Positions 24,355-35,628 of a DNA stretch of 64,000 nucleotides are shown here, one piece after another. Position 1 is the first letter of the stretch; each line of letters opens with the position of its first letter. The stretch is from Aselliscus stoliczkanus (lineage: Eukaryota > Chordata > Mammalia > Chiroptera > Hipposideridae): contig CM066734.1 of assembly GCA_033961575.1 (NCBI GenBank), positions 80,560,501 to 80,624,500 of the forward strand, written 5' to 3'. The notes under the pieces were generated by a model, which was not told the origin of the DNA, made no database searches, and saw only the letters and a program-made list of their open reading frames with translations. The position numbers were made by a program, and so were the translations under genes.

Positions 24355-25750
24355 GTAAAGAGGACTAAACATTATTTATTACGTGAAGGACAATTTATCT
24401 ATTCTTTTTAATGGGATGAGATGATGAAAAAATAGTTTACTTGTGTATGGGTCAGGGAGAAGAACCAGACCTAAATTAAATCTAGCAGAAGAAAACAGAG
24501 GTTTCAAAACTAAATCAAAAGAAGTTTCCAGGAGGGGGAAAAAAAAAATATGAGCCCTCCTCTTAAAATTTCAGGTAGGTAGCCAATAAAAAATATTTCA
24601 GAACCATTCCCTAAAGACTAGGACAACTATATTTCAGTAACATATAGTTAGGTTTGAAGATAATGTAGTGAGAACAGTGAGTAGAACAGCATAGCTTAAT
24701 CCAATCATTAGCAAAGGACTTTAATATAATGGTGAAATTGCAGATGTTGCAGATTATTGTCTATGAGGTAAAAGGACATGGCATGTAATACTGTGAAACT
24801 ATATCATTAAGGGAATGTTCAAAGAAAATGAGACTCACTAAATGGTGCTAGGCAGGAAAGAATATACAGATGAAGTTCAAGGAGGCATAGGTATTGGACC
24901 CATCAAAATTTATATTTTCGGTGGCAGTATACAACACTGGGTGAGCTGGGATGGCAAATGCTTGCTGCAAATATGGAAGGAGTTGGCTCCCTGTAAGGAA
25001 CTCTGCAAGACAATATCAAAACCAGGTATTGGAAGCTAAAATGTCTACTCCAAAGTAAAGGTAAAAGAAAAAAACAAACAAACAAAAAACTGGCTCTCTA
25101 AAATTGCAACTAGTGGTAGCCCAAGACATATTGTAACAGTAAAGGAACTAATATCTACAGAGATTAATTTTTTTAAAAATCTTGCCCGAACTTGCTTGAA
25201 AGGAGAAAGGAAACAAGAAAAAATGGAACACTCTGCTGAAAAAAAAACATATAGCAGAAAGAAATATTTCTTCTGTCATTAAAATAACACAGGTCCCTTA
25301 AGGGCAAGAATATTCAAATTTCTGAAAAAGTAAGAGTGGGTGGGGAGAGGCCCACCCCGCTTAGGTATTGCTTGGATAGCAGACTTTGTAAACATCAAAG
25401 CTCAAAACAGGTTTAGGTCAGGTCAGAAACCTATAAATATTAAATTTCCAACTGAGAAAAAATTGGGGAACAAAAAAAAAAAAAAAATCCTCCCATTGGA
25501 AGTGTAACTTTTCAAGAAAAAAGAGAGTCCCAGTATTTGTGGTGCATTGCTAAAAGACTAGAAGGTTGACTGAAAACTGAAAATTTTGTGATGATTTACC
25601 AAAAAAAAAAGGAACTGTGAATGAATACATCTAATTTGAGGGGTACCTGTTTTAATGAATGGTTGACTATAAACAGGAGACCATAGTTGTATTGCCATTT
25701 AGGAAGAAAATGCTTGAGTATAATAAATTAAAAGTGGGTAGGACACTAAA
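24353..25750. other. Unique sequence, no gene recognised
   Basis: Somewhat purine-rich on the plus strand. Short open frames at 24842-25085 carry no motif. An old L1 5' region is possible but I cannot support it. A-runs lie at about 24541, 25471 and 25600. Confidence 0.35.
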
Positions 25751-25760
25751 AGAAGAAAGC

Positions 25761-26637
25761 AGTAAAAATATTACTCCAGGTAATGACTGCAAATGTACTC
25801 CCTATATTTTCATTTAGGATTTTTATGGTTTCAGGTCTTACATTTAAGTCTTTAATCCATTTTGAATTTGTTCTTGTATAAGGCGTAAGGAGATGATCCA
25901 GTTTCATTTTTTTGCATGTGTCAGTCCAATTTCCCCAGCACCATTTATTGAATAGACTATCTTTACTCCAGTGTAAATTCTTGCTTCCCTTGTCATAGAT
26001 TAACTGTCCGTAAATGCTTGGATTTATTTCTGGGCTCTCTGTTCTGTTCCACTGATCGATGTGCCTGTTTTTATGCCAATACCAAACTGTCTTGATTACT
26101 GTGGCCTTGTAGTAGGTTTTGATGTCTGGTAGCGTGATCCCCCCGACTTTGTTTTTATTCCTCAGAATTGCCGAGGCTATTCTGGGTCTTTTATGATTCC
26201 ATATAAACTTTAGGATTATATTTTCTATTTCTGTGAAAAATGCCCTTGGTAGTTTGATAGGAATTGCATTGAATCTATATATTGCTTTTGGGATAGGAAA
26301 AACAGTTTGGGGAATATAATTAATAATGTTGTAAATATTCTGTGGAATGTCAGATGATCATAGGTCTTGTTAGGGAGACCATTTCATGGATGGAGTAGAG
26401 GTTTGATCACTGCACTGTATTACTAAAGTGGAGGTGGTATACCTACTGTAATTGAATATATATAGATAGTCACGGGATGTGGATTATACTGTGGAAGAGA
26501 GTCAGAGGAAGAGTAATAGATATATATGATATGGGGGGGTGTGGGGTGGTGTATTGGGGGTGGGGGGGTTGTCACTTTGAGGGGTAAAATGTATAACTAT
26601 TGCACTGTGTCGTACACCTGAAACTAATTAAAAAAAA
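25761..26637 (+). mobile_element. Twin-primed (5'-inverted) young LINE-1
   Basis: The left segment (about 25761-26288) is LINE-1 ORF2 in reverse orientation. Read on the minus strand it runs from a 'ttcaatgcaattcctatcaa' start through 'acaaagtcggggggatcacg' and 'agcatttacggacagttaat'. Its far end matches the start of the 13.6-kb copy with very few changes. The right segment (about 26289-26637) is the sense 3' UTR of the same sub-family with a poly-A tail. Missing sequence between the two breakpoints and head-to-head orientation are the signature of twin priming. An 11-bp duplication (aagaaagcagt, 25753-25763 and 26642-26652) flanks the whole, so it is one insertion. Confidence 0.93.
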
Positions 26638-26652
26638 AAAAAAGAAAGCAGT

Positions 26653-27174
26653 GTGCCTGGAATGCCAGCAAAATTATCTAGTTATGTAATTATTTAATTT
26701 TACTCTTTTAGAAACATCCATCTCGATCTTTTCTGATAAAGGGATTTACCTCTTACCACCTCAACTTCAACATGGTACACATTGTGTCATCCTAAACTCT
26801 TATTCAAGCTTTCTCCCATTGAAGTTTAAGTGTGTAGGTTGTGGATTCTGTAACACTAGTTCAGACTGCATGGCACTCTAGTGAGACTGACAGCATTAAC
26901 TCATACAATAAATGTTTGCTAATGTCTTTTTAACCACTTATTCATACACTAAGTGAGTACTGAATGGCTCCCATTTGCTGGCTCTGTTTAGGCATTAAGG
27001 ATTCAACTCTCAGTTATACAGTAAAGGTATCCCAACTTTTCAAAAGTTATCTCTACACCACTTTGCTTTTACAAAATACGTGCATCAGTACCTGTTTTCT
27101 CTGAAAGAAATCTGAAGGGGTTTTCATAATTACAAAAAAAAAAAGAAAAAAAAGTGAGAACCAAAAAAAGTGTT
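26653..27174. other. Unique sequence with L2 scrap
   Basis: 'catacaataaatgtttgctaatg' to 'tggctctgtttaggcattaagg' (about 26895-27005) resembles the reverse complement of an L2 3' end. The rest is unrecognised. Confidence 0.45.
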
Positions 27175-27182
27175 CAGTGTTT

Positions 27183-27285
27183 TTTTTTGTTGTTGTTGTT
27201 GTTGTTTTTTTTTTTTTTTTGAGGGCAATGTCAATGGCCCTCATGTGTGGGACCGAACCGGGGCCGCTGGCTTCCCAGGCCAGCG
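27183..27285 (-). repeat. tRNA-derived SINE, family A, 5' truncated (reverse)
   Basis: On the minus strand it starts inside the head ('ctgcgctggcctgggaagcc'), keeps the B box (ggttcggtccc) and 'catgagggccattgacattgccctc', and ends in a long A-rich tail interrupted by (CAA)n. The left part of the head with the A box is missing. It is flanked by the 8-bp duplication cagtgttt (27175-27182 and 27286-27293). Confidence 0.85.
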
Positions 27286-27293
27286 CAGTGTTT

Positions 27294-29629
27294 GTTTTTG
27301 AGGGCAACATGATAGAGGCAGGGCTCACATCCAGCAGCGAGAGTAGCCCCACCAAATTCCTTCCCTGGGATCTACACTCAGCATCTCTGCATCAAGCCTC
27401 CATAGCTTTGAATTGTGTCTGTGAGCACCTGTGCTTTCTCTTGGTTTATTTTGTGCCAACTGCATCCTAAGGTAATTGCTCATTTGCTTTATGCTATTTT
27501 AGTCTACAAAAGTTTTCATGGGAATACTCAGTGTTCAGATAGCTGGGGAAAACTGTATTCAAATTTATAAAGCATATATTGGAGTGTGTGAGATAGACAA
27601 GTTATTCCCTATTTTTGTGAGCATCTGAGGAAGGACAGAACACAAGATTTTTGTAGGAGAGGACCTGGTCATGGAATTGTGAGGCAAGCTGTTAGACTGA
27701 TTATCCATAAAAATATTGAAAGCAATACAATTGGGTCACAAGACATTTTAGAGCAAGTGACAGTGATTCAGATGCTAACTCTTCATGGAACGAGAAGTTG
27801 TGGTTCAGGGGTTGGAAGACATCTGAAGCAAGGAGAGGTGGCGGGTAGCAAAGTTTGATGAGCTGATATTCAGAATCAATGCCTTTAGGGTCAACAAAGA
27901 GAGGTTAATATAAAAACAGCAGTAGAAAGTAAGGGGTGTCATAAACCAATTCCAAGCCCAGTGGTTCTGAAGGGTGGGGAAAGAAAGAGCTGCAAAAGAA
28001 GTAGAAAACAAACAAACAAACAAAAAACTTCAGGTAAAGGAATAAGATCAAAGGAACATCAAAGAGGTTGAGAACAGAGAGGGATGTGCTCATGACAAAC
28101 CATGCATTCCAGAATGAAAATTGAAAAAGAGTTCCTGAAAACAAGGAGTTGTTAGCTTTACTATTTTAGACTAGAGTTTGCCTGGAGAATAGAGTGTGTG
28201 GGATGATAAATGACCTGGGAGACCCCTGTAACTTGTGAAGCACAAACTAAGAAAGGCCTGACTGGGTAAGTACTGAAGGCCTGATGCCTAAGCTATTGTG
28301 TCACTGTGAGTTTTAGAAGGGAGGAGAGATGTGGTGCAGCTACTTCAAAGAACAGAATTACAGTTTCCAACTTGACCTTGAACAAAGGAAGCTGGCAGAT
28401 AGGAGTCTGATTGTGTAGACACTTCATACTTTCAATGTAATTATATGTGCAACTGATTATGAAACATTGGTAAATTATATTTGATCTAAAAAAGAAAATA
28501 GAGAGTCAATTTCAGTCCTAAGGTGAAGTGTGGTCCTGGAGTTACTGTTTTTTTGTTTCTTTGTTTGGTTTTGTTTTCATTTGTTTGTTTGAGCTGCATT
28601 TCAGAGTCTTCTTCAGCAAAAAGGTGAGCCTTCCTCCAGTTTTTTCAAGAGGAGATACAAAGGAACAGTAGTAGTTCATGTACTAGAAGGACCTTTGCAA
28701 AGGAGGGAACAGTACTGTTCTTATAACTACTGTCTACTCTCTGAAGAAGTGCAGCTACCAGCTTAGAAACTAAGCCCAACAGGAAGCCCAAATTAGAAAA
28801 TGTTAAAGTTTACTTTTCCTCTACTCATATTCTTGCTTTAATCAGTAAAATAGGAACTTGAATCATTTTACTAGTAATGAAAAAAACTATTTCCCCCTCT
28901 ATCCAATTCTCAGTCACTCCTAGACAAGTAGGAAGCTTCTCTTCTTATTGGTAAGAGCAGAAACAGTCCTGCATACTCATGGCCTTTGACCTTTCCTGGC
29001 CCCTGAGTACCTGCATGCCTCATGTTTTCTTCTCTCTTCCTGTGATGCCAAGCACTATGTATGACATTTAGTGTCCCACATGGTTATCCATATCTCAGTT
29101 CCTTCGAATATTGAAAAGGGAGAAGGATAGTCAATCAGCTTCTTATCCACCCCACATCCCAATTCAAGTATCATACTTTTTAGGTAAGAGAACAAAGTTA
29201 GCAGATTGTAGAACTTAAATGTTCAATCAATGTATTTTAATTTCAAATTCATTGCCCTCTTTACTACATTTTATATTTTCAGCAGTGAAAAGGAATCAGT
29301 TACATAAACATATATTGCATTAAGTGACGGTCAACATCCTTCAAGGTGTGACTAGTGAATCATCTGACGAGTAAAGCAAATAAAAAAATAGACGAGCTTT
29401 TATGTTTCCAACTATTATGTCTCCTGTCTTCCATTCCCATCAAAAGGCAATTTTTCTGAAGATATTTAAGTAATTATTCTAGTGGCCACTTTTATGCAGG
29501 TCAAGTTACTCCCAGGAGATAAGTTTCAATATTATAAATTACCAATAAGACTTTTAGTATACCCCTGTCAGGATTCATTTCTTTTTATATGAAGACTCAA
29601 AGAAATTTATTTGCATCTTATTGGTTAAT
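27294..29629. other. Unique sequence, no gene recognised
   Basis: Purine-rich in places (27600-28400) and T/G-rich near 28550-28590. An ancient LINE-like piece may lie at about 27650-28350, but I cannot name a family. The open frame at 27905-28144 (reverse) is low-complexity hydrophobic and probably random. Confidence 0.35.
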
Positions 29630-29845
29630 GGCAGACTCTAGAACCAATTGAATTTATATCCCAGATAGACCAAGAGTTGCTGAATAATCTTGGGCAAATT
29701 ACTTAATCTCTCTACCCCTTTTTATCTTAAAAAAATCGGATTAATGATATGATCCCCTTCAGAGGATTGTTTGAAGATTGAATGAACTGAGTATATATAA
29801 AATGCATAGAAAACTACTCAGCACATGAAAAACATTATGGGAGTA
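29630..29845 (+). repeat. MIR SINE
   Basis: 'aatcttgggcaaattacttaatctctct', 'gaggattgtttgaagattgaatgaa' and 'gaaaactactcagcacatg' follow the order of MIR consensus segments. Confidence 0.8.
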
Positions 29846-30014
29846 TTGCTTTATCACTATCTTCCTTGTTGATTTTACCTTAAATTTCTTTGGATATACA
29901 CAGGTTGTATTGCTCTTAACAGTTTACACAAAGGACCTTTGCTATTTGGAATTTTAGCATTCCTGGTTGAGGCTAACATTATGATGTTATTAAAGTACTC
30001 TTAACATTAATATA

Positions 30015-30125
30015 TATATTAACTCAGCAAATATTAGTTGAGTGCCTTCTATGTGCCATAATTTATGACATTACTAGTGAACAAAAGTATCTACCCTTCT
30101 GAAACTTATATTCAAGTAAGAAAGA
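30015..30125 (-). repeat. L2 3' end (reverse)
   Basis: 'cagcaaatattagttgagtgccttctatgtgcca' and 'agtgaacaaaagtatctaccc' are the reverse complement of the L2 3' terminus. Confidence 0.8.
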
Positions 30126-32072
30126 TGGTTAGTAATCTGCAAAGTTTTGGAAGTCAAATGTCTGACATATTTATTTAAATTTCACTTTTTAAAAATTGGA
30201 CACTCAGTAATCCCTAAATACTTCATGAAAACAATATTAGATATGGAAATCATCCTGAATTTTATTGAAATTCTTATTATTTGATTTACAAGGATTTACA
30301 CTGTTAAAGTCTCTCCTTATCCTCTGATCCTTTCTTTGGTTCCAAAATTGTCACTGGTCAGTAAACTACATTGAATGAATAAATGGTTATTTTGCTTGTC
30401 TTATTAGCACTGTGGAGCCAATATTGAAAACAGCAATTAGCTTGATTCACAGTGTTACAATGAGTCTAACTAAAGCAATTTTCTCCATTGCAATTATAGA
30501 TCCCAGAGTACACAGGACATTCCTAAGGAAATTCCCATATTCTGAAGAGTAAACAGTATTCAGTTTTTCTTTGCTGCTCTGGTAGTGATAAATAACAGAA
30601 ACGAGAGTGAGAAAAATCAAAACAAAGCTACAACAACTCTTGTCTGAAATGGTTATAGTATGATGAGCACAGTGGAATTGTCTTTAGTTTCAAAAGTACT
30701 ACATTTATAGTATTAGAATAAAATATTAAAGTAGCCTATATGCTCTTAAGTAGCCAACATACTACTTAGTTTAATATAATTAGCATATATATAAATCTAA
30801 GATGCATATGTCATATTTTTTTCTAGAAAAATCTCACTGAAAAATCCCATATTTTAAAGAAGAATTTCTAAATCTTTGAGGACACATCAAGTGAAAGAAC
30901 TATGAATGTACAAAATTAATAATGTTAAGTTCAGTGAAGGCTACTATTTTGGGAGCTGAAGATAAGTTTACATAATACATATCACAACCAAAAGCTTATT
31001 CAGCTATTTGGGGGAAGAGCTGGAAATTTCTTGAACTTACGACTTCTGCGAAGGGGTTATCTTTACCAGGTCCGATTCAAAATGGACACTGATTGCCAAA
31101 ACCCACCCCATCCCAAAAGCTGGTGATGGAAAAGACATTCAGCAACCATAGCACAAGTCAGAGAGAGACCAACAAGTGTCAAAACATGAGCAGCAAAGAG
31201 AGAAGTCAGTGTCAAATAGTCTGTGAACATTCTATAGAAGCTGCACTGGGAAAAACAAAACAAACAAACAAAACTTTACTTTAGAAATACTACTGATGAA
31301 GAGGGAACCTACAGTGTGAAATTCAATCAGTTGTGAAATGACTGGACATTCCAAAAACTTGATCTAAAAGCTCAGACACAAGGAGATAGTTCATTTGATA
31401 AAGCAATTGTGGGTGAGCCAGGCAGGAACTGAAGAAAAGTGGAAATAGCTAGAACCATGATAATAAAGGATTCAATTTAAGAAATGTTTGTATATTTCAA
31501 TTATTTTTGCTGTTGTCACCACCATAATAAAAAACTGAGAATTACAAATACATTTATTTTTATAAGTATAAGACAAACTTTCACTAACAATACAAATTAT
31601 TTAAGTTTTATAATGTTACACAAATAATCCTTTTAAAGACTTTAGCAAGGAGCTGATAGTTTGTCATTTCCAAATGAATACTGATTTTTGTTTTGCTTTC
31701 TGTTTGTGAAAGAAATCACAAACTTTCTGCCTTTTATTTGCAATTTCTTTCACTGGTATTTAAAACATATATAGAAATTAATCATCAAGGAGAAAAGGGC
31801 TTTTATCAAAAGGCATTTTCAATTTCTATTAATAGTAATTAGTGCTGCTATATGTATTGTAGCTAGTTAATACCTTCCTGGATATTTCCTCTTTTGTACT
31901 TTCATGTACTATGCTAAAGTCTATTCCAGGGGATGAGGCTAAGGAAAAAAATGATCCATCAAAAGAAGTGTAATTTTTTTTATATATCCAATATATGATT
32001 GTATAAATGTTCTATATAGTATATAAAAGTAAGTCTCATGAATGTATGCTTAAAAATTGTTCAAAGATGCCA
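30126..32072. other. Unique AT-rich DNA, no gene seen
   Basis: No domain-bearing frame and no repeat family recognised. The paired short frames at 31063-31284 on both strands have no motif. Confidence 0.4.
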
Positions 32073-32078
32073 GTTATA

Positions 32079-33146
32079 TGCCGGGAGCCGACAGCTCCTC
32101 AGTGTCTGACAAGGTCACATTGCCCTGATCAGCACTGAATATTAGGAGTGCTGCCTTATGGTTGGTCATGTAATATCTCCTGCCTCTATGAACCCATGTG
32201 CCTTTCCTCCTATAGGAGACAATACACTCACTGCATCTGTGACAAGTTCCTGTGGTACCCTGATGATAGCTGGTTGCGTAAGCCAATCACGGGGCAAGAT
32301 TTCCTAAAGAAAAGGAAACTTCTTAAAACAGGTTACAGCCCAAGGGGACCCCTGAACTGAGATATTGGGGACTCAAGCCCCTGGGAAACTGAGGCACAGA
32401 CCTCTGGTAACAGGCCAAGAAGCCTGCCTGTGAAAAGCTGATGCACTTGCCTAAGGGCCCTGCTGTGAATAGTCTCCTTGAAGATTAAAAGTCTTCAGGC
32501 CATGAGAGTTCTGGTAAGAGTTCGACTTACTGACCATAGGGTATGTTAATCAACAGCCTAGTTTGACTTCTTTGCCTAGTGCATTGTTGTAACAACAGAT
32601 ACTGAAGCTTTGACTGAGAAACAGATGCTACCTTCTATTGCCCTCCATAGGACAAAATATGTTTAAGACTCCCTTTAGCTACTAAGTATTGTATTTACAT
32701 AGGGATAGATTTTAGATGTTTTTACCCTAAACACAGTCACTCCTAGTCTATTAGTAATAGTCTTTTTAGTATATGCCCTATGAGTCTAGCTGCTGGAATT
32801 TGAGATAATGACTAGGTAGTCATGGTAACCACTCTTTAGGGGATATATAGAGATAAGTGAATCCTTAACATAGAATAGGCCAGTGTATCCTGGAGAGAAC
32901 AATTACAGGGAAGTAAAGACTCTGTAAATCCTGGGAACTAGAAACCACCAAACTCATATGAAATGCTTTGTGATTGAGAGAATGGTCAAGAATCCCTATA
33001 AAAAGAACATGGTCTGGCAATAAAGTGTGACCCTTCTTCTCTGAAACTCCCCGGTATCTCCACTGTCTCCCTTCTTTATTTTCTTCCCCCACCGACGCCG
33101 TTTCCACCTGAGGGAAACCCTGGACTGCGGAGGCTGGTCCCCCGCA
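32079..33146 (+). mobile_element. Solo LTR, class II (ERV2/ERVK-type) endogenous retrovirus
   Basis: A 1,068-bp LTR starts TGCCGGGAGCC and ends GGTCCCCCGCA (TG...CA). It is flanked by a perfect 6-bp duplication, gttata (32073-32078 and 33147-33152). Six bases is the usual duplication length for class II elements. Orientation is set by a TATA-like box (tataaaaag, 32997-33005) followed closely by a polyadenylation signal (aataaa, 33019-33024), a C/T-rich stretch and a GC-rich 3' end. No primer-binding site, gag, pol or env sequence adjoins it, so it formed by recombination between the two LTRs of a provirus. Intact ends and the exact duplication suggest moderate to young age. Confidence 0.9.
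32997..33024 (+). promoter_or_regulatory. LTR TATA box and polyadenylation signal
   Basis: TATAAAAAG at 32997 and AATAAA at 33019 lie about 16 bases apart, a close spacing seen in some class II LTRs with a short R region. Activity today is unknown. Confidence 0.6.
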
Positions 33147-33293
33147 GTTATACATCACTATAACTATTTCTTCAACTAAGAAATCCTTTTGTAACCAGAA
33201 TATATTTTCTCTGTCATTTGAATATTTCTCAATCATAAAATACATAACTTATTTATTTATTTTTTATTATATCCTGGAATATATTGAAACATT

Positions 33294-33755
33294 TATTTAT
33301 TTATTTATTTATTTTAAAGATTTTTATTGAGGAATTGGGGGAGGGGAACAGCGTTGGGGAATCAGGGAAGAGGAATAGACAAGTTGCTGTCTTTTTGTTC
33401 TTCAGTCTAGTTGTGGAGGACATTGCTTCACTGGCTCATGTTGGTATCGTCATTGTGCTCTCCCGAATGTGGTAGATTGGTCGCTGACCTCTGGATGGTC
33501 GCTCACAGCGACTATTGGCAGCTCACTCCTGCTGCTGGCAGCTCATTCTGGCTGTTGGCCACTCACTGTAGCCTATGCAACCCACTGCAGCAGGGACTGA
33601 AGCTTGCACCATCGTCGGAGTTCCCACAGCCTAGCTCCAGGTGGAGCTGTTGTTAACTGTAGAGGGCAGTGTAACTGGCCCTCATATGTGGGATCCCAAC
33701 CGGGGCCTCTGGCATCCCAAGCCAGCTTTTAACCACTGCCCCACTCAGTCGGCCG
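33294..33755 (-). repeat. Long composite SINE: tRNA-like head plus ~350-bp body (reverse)
   Basis: Read on the minus strand, the element starts 'ccggccgactgagtggggcagtgg', with a tRNA-like head equivalent to family A ('gctggcttgggatgccag', B-box region 'ggttgggatcc', 'atgagggccagttacactgccctc'). It then continues for about 350 bases unrelated to family A. The body has several imperfect 'gagtgagctgcca' units, then 'cctccacaactagactgaa', a C-rich stretch, and the tail 'cctcaataaaaatcttt' plus A-rich repeats. AATAAA followed by TCTTT defines a 'T+' SINE tail. An 8-bp duplication, gaaacatt, flanks it (33286-33293 and 33756-33763). From memory, the body phrase also occurs in rhinolophoid bat SINEs of the Rhin type. 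Confidence 0.85.
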
Positions 33756-33763
33756 GAAACATT

Positions 33764-35249
33764 GATCTTAATTCTTGCTCTCGCACTGATGCCATGACCT
33801 CATCATGGAAAAGGTATCCTTTCCGACTGGCTTGGCCATGTGACTTACTTGGACTAAGGGGATGTTAGTGAGTATGATATGAAGAGAGGTCTGAACTAAG
33901 ACTGTGTGGAGTTTGGCTTCTTGAACTCCAGGAAAAGCACTTATGTTACAAAGAAGCAGAGGGTTTTACCAAGAATGGAGTACTTCCCCCTTCAAAAAAA
34001 TATATTTTTTTGGAGTAAAGTTCCAAATAATTATTGCAGTTACAGTTAGCCATTAGCACAACAGCCTAAACTGTATGCATTCAGTTTGAAAGTAAATTCA
34101 TAATTTCTCAGGACCACTCACCTTCACATTAGAGGCAGTTTGAATTTCCAACCCCTTCAGCATCATATTTTTAATTAATAGATTTCTTATTTAAAGATAG
34201 TTTTACAGTGATTAAAAGATGTAGAAATAGAAGTTGGAGTTACTTCTGCTATTTTAATTGATTACTTAGCATTTGTATTTGTGTTCAAAAACTTCTAAAG
34301 TGAAAAAGCAAATTTTGAGAGCTAAATTTTTTGCTTTATAAATACTAATTTTAGTTTTAATTTAAATTGTTTTATTTAATTTTAATATTCAATTCAATTT
34401 GTAAAATAAAATGCTGATACTATTGATTAATACATGTTTATCTCATAGTTATACTAAAAATCATTTTGTATTTTAAAGAAAGGAGTGAGTTAATAAAAAA
34501 TCCTTTTGCTTATCAAACATGGTAGGTAACTTCCTGAGGAAAGGAATTCCCCACACAGAGTTCCTTCAGCCTGGGCCCCAGAATGAAGCACCTGTAGAAC
34601 TGACCGAATCTGGACAAAGCCACAGCCTGAAGCTGAAGAACAGTCAATTCACACAACAGTGAGTATGAGAACAAAGGCTTACCTGTACAAGTCCTGAATG
34701 TTGTGGTGATGTGTTAGTTAGAATTATTATGGCATTAGTACACCAAGACATATACTGTCCTTTTGAGACTTTCATTTATTTACTGCTCAAATTGTTTTAT
34801 CCACTATTTCACCTTACATGATGCCTCAATCATAGAAAGGTCTAAGTGATTATCTGTTGATTGATTGATATTCAGTTTTAGACTGAAGGACTTTATAATC
34901 CCACAGAAAAGAGAAAAGCCCACATAAAAAGTTATAGCAATGAAGGATGCTATGTGATTGTACAAGTGATGTGCACATGATGAATGCTACAGGGATTAAA
35001 AGGAGAAAAGAAAATATAGAGTTATTGGTTACTACTGTGGAAGAAAACATAGATGAATTGGTGACTACTATGTGAGAAAATATAGAGCAATTGGTGAAGT
35101 TCTTAAAGGAACAATTTTGGGGCTCTATTTAAAGAATTTATTGAATGTGGCATGCTTAGAGAATGGGGATTGGTATGTGAGAAAATGAAGTGTATTACAA
35201 AGGCATGCTTGAACAAATCATTCTTAGGGATATGTGTGTAAGGGAGGGG
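33764..35249. other. Unique sequence, no gene recognised
   Basis: AT-rich except for a locally GC-richer patch at about 34517-34690 of unknown origin. The rest, including 34850-35050, shows nothing I can name. Confidence 0.4.
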
Positions 35250-35400
35250 ATATCTTTGGAAACAGACTACAGTGGGTTCAAGTCTTACCTCTTGCTCACT
35301 TGGGTAATTGAAAGAATATTACTTAACATTAAGGGCCTTTGTTCTCTTCTCTGTGAACTAAATAATACTTTCTTAGTGAGACTATTTTGAAGATCAAGAG
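35250..35400 (+). repeat. MIR SINE, diverged
   Basis: 'actacagtgggttcaagtcttacctcttgctcac', 'taattgaaagaatattacttaac' and 'ttctctgtgaactaaataata' follow the MIR core order. Confidence 0.6.
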
Positions 35401-35628
35401 AGGTAGATTACAAACTGACAGACCCAATTAAAAACACTAAAAACCTACATTAAAAACCTATTAATACTCATCCCTCACTTTATTTTTTCCTCATGTCCTC
35501 ATATATTTATTTCTGCTCCATTGTTTTATTTCCATTTCAGTGCTCAAAACATACCTATATTTCTAATGTCATTTTATGTTTGGGAACATGAAACAGAGAA
35601 ATAAAGCCATAAAGCTAGAAGATCAGGA

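Noticed and set aside
27177..27470. 97-codon forward frame
   Set aside because: It reads through the poly-T tail and body of a reverse SINE into flanking DNA.
32865..33245. 126-codon reverse open frame
   Set aside because: It lies antisense across the end of the solo LTR and its flank, so it is a by-product of LTR sequence.
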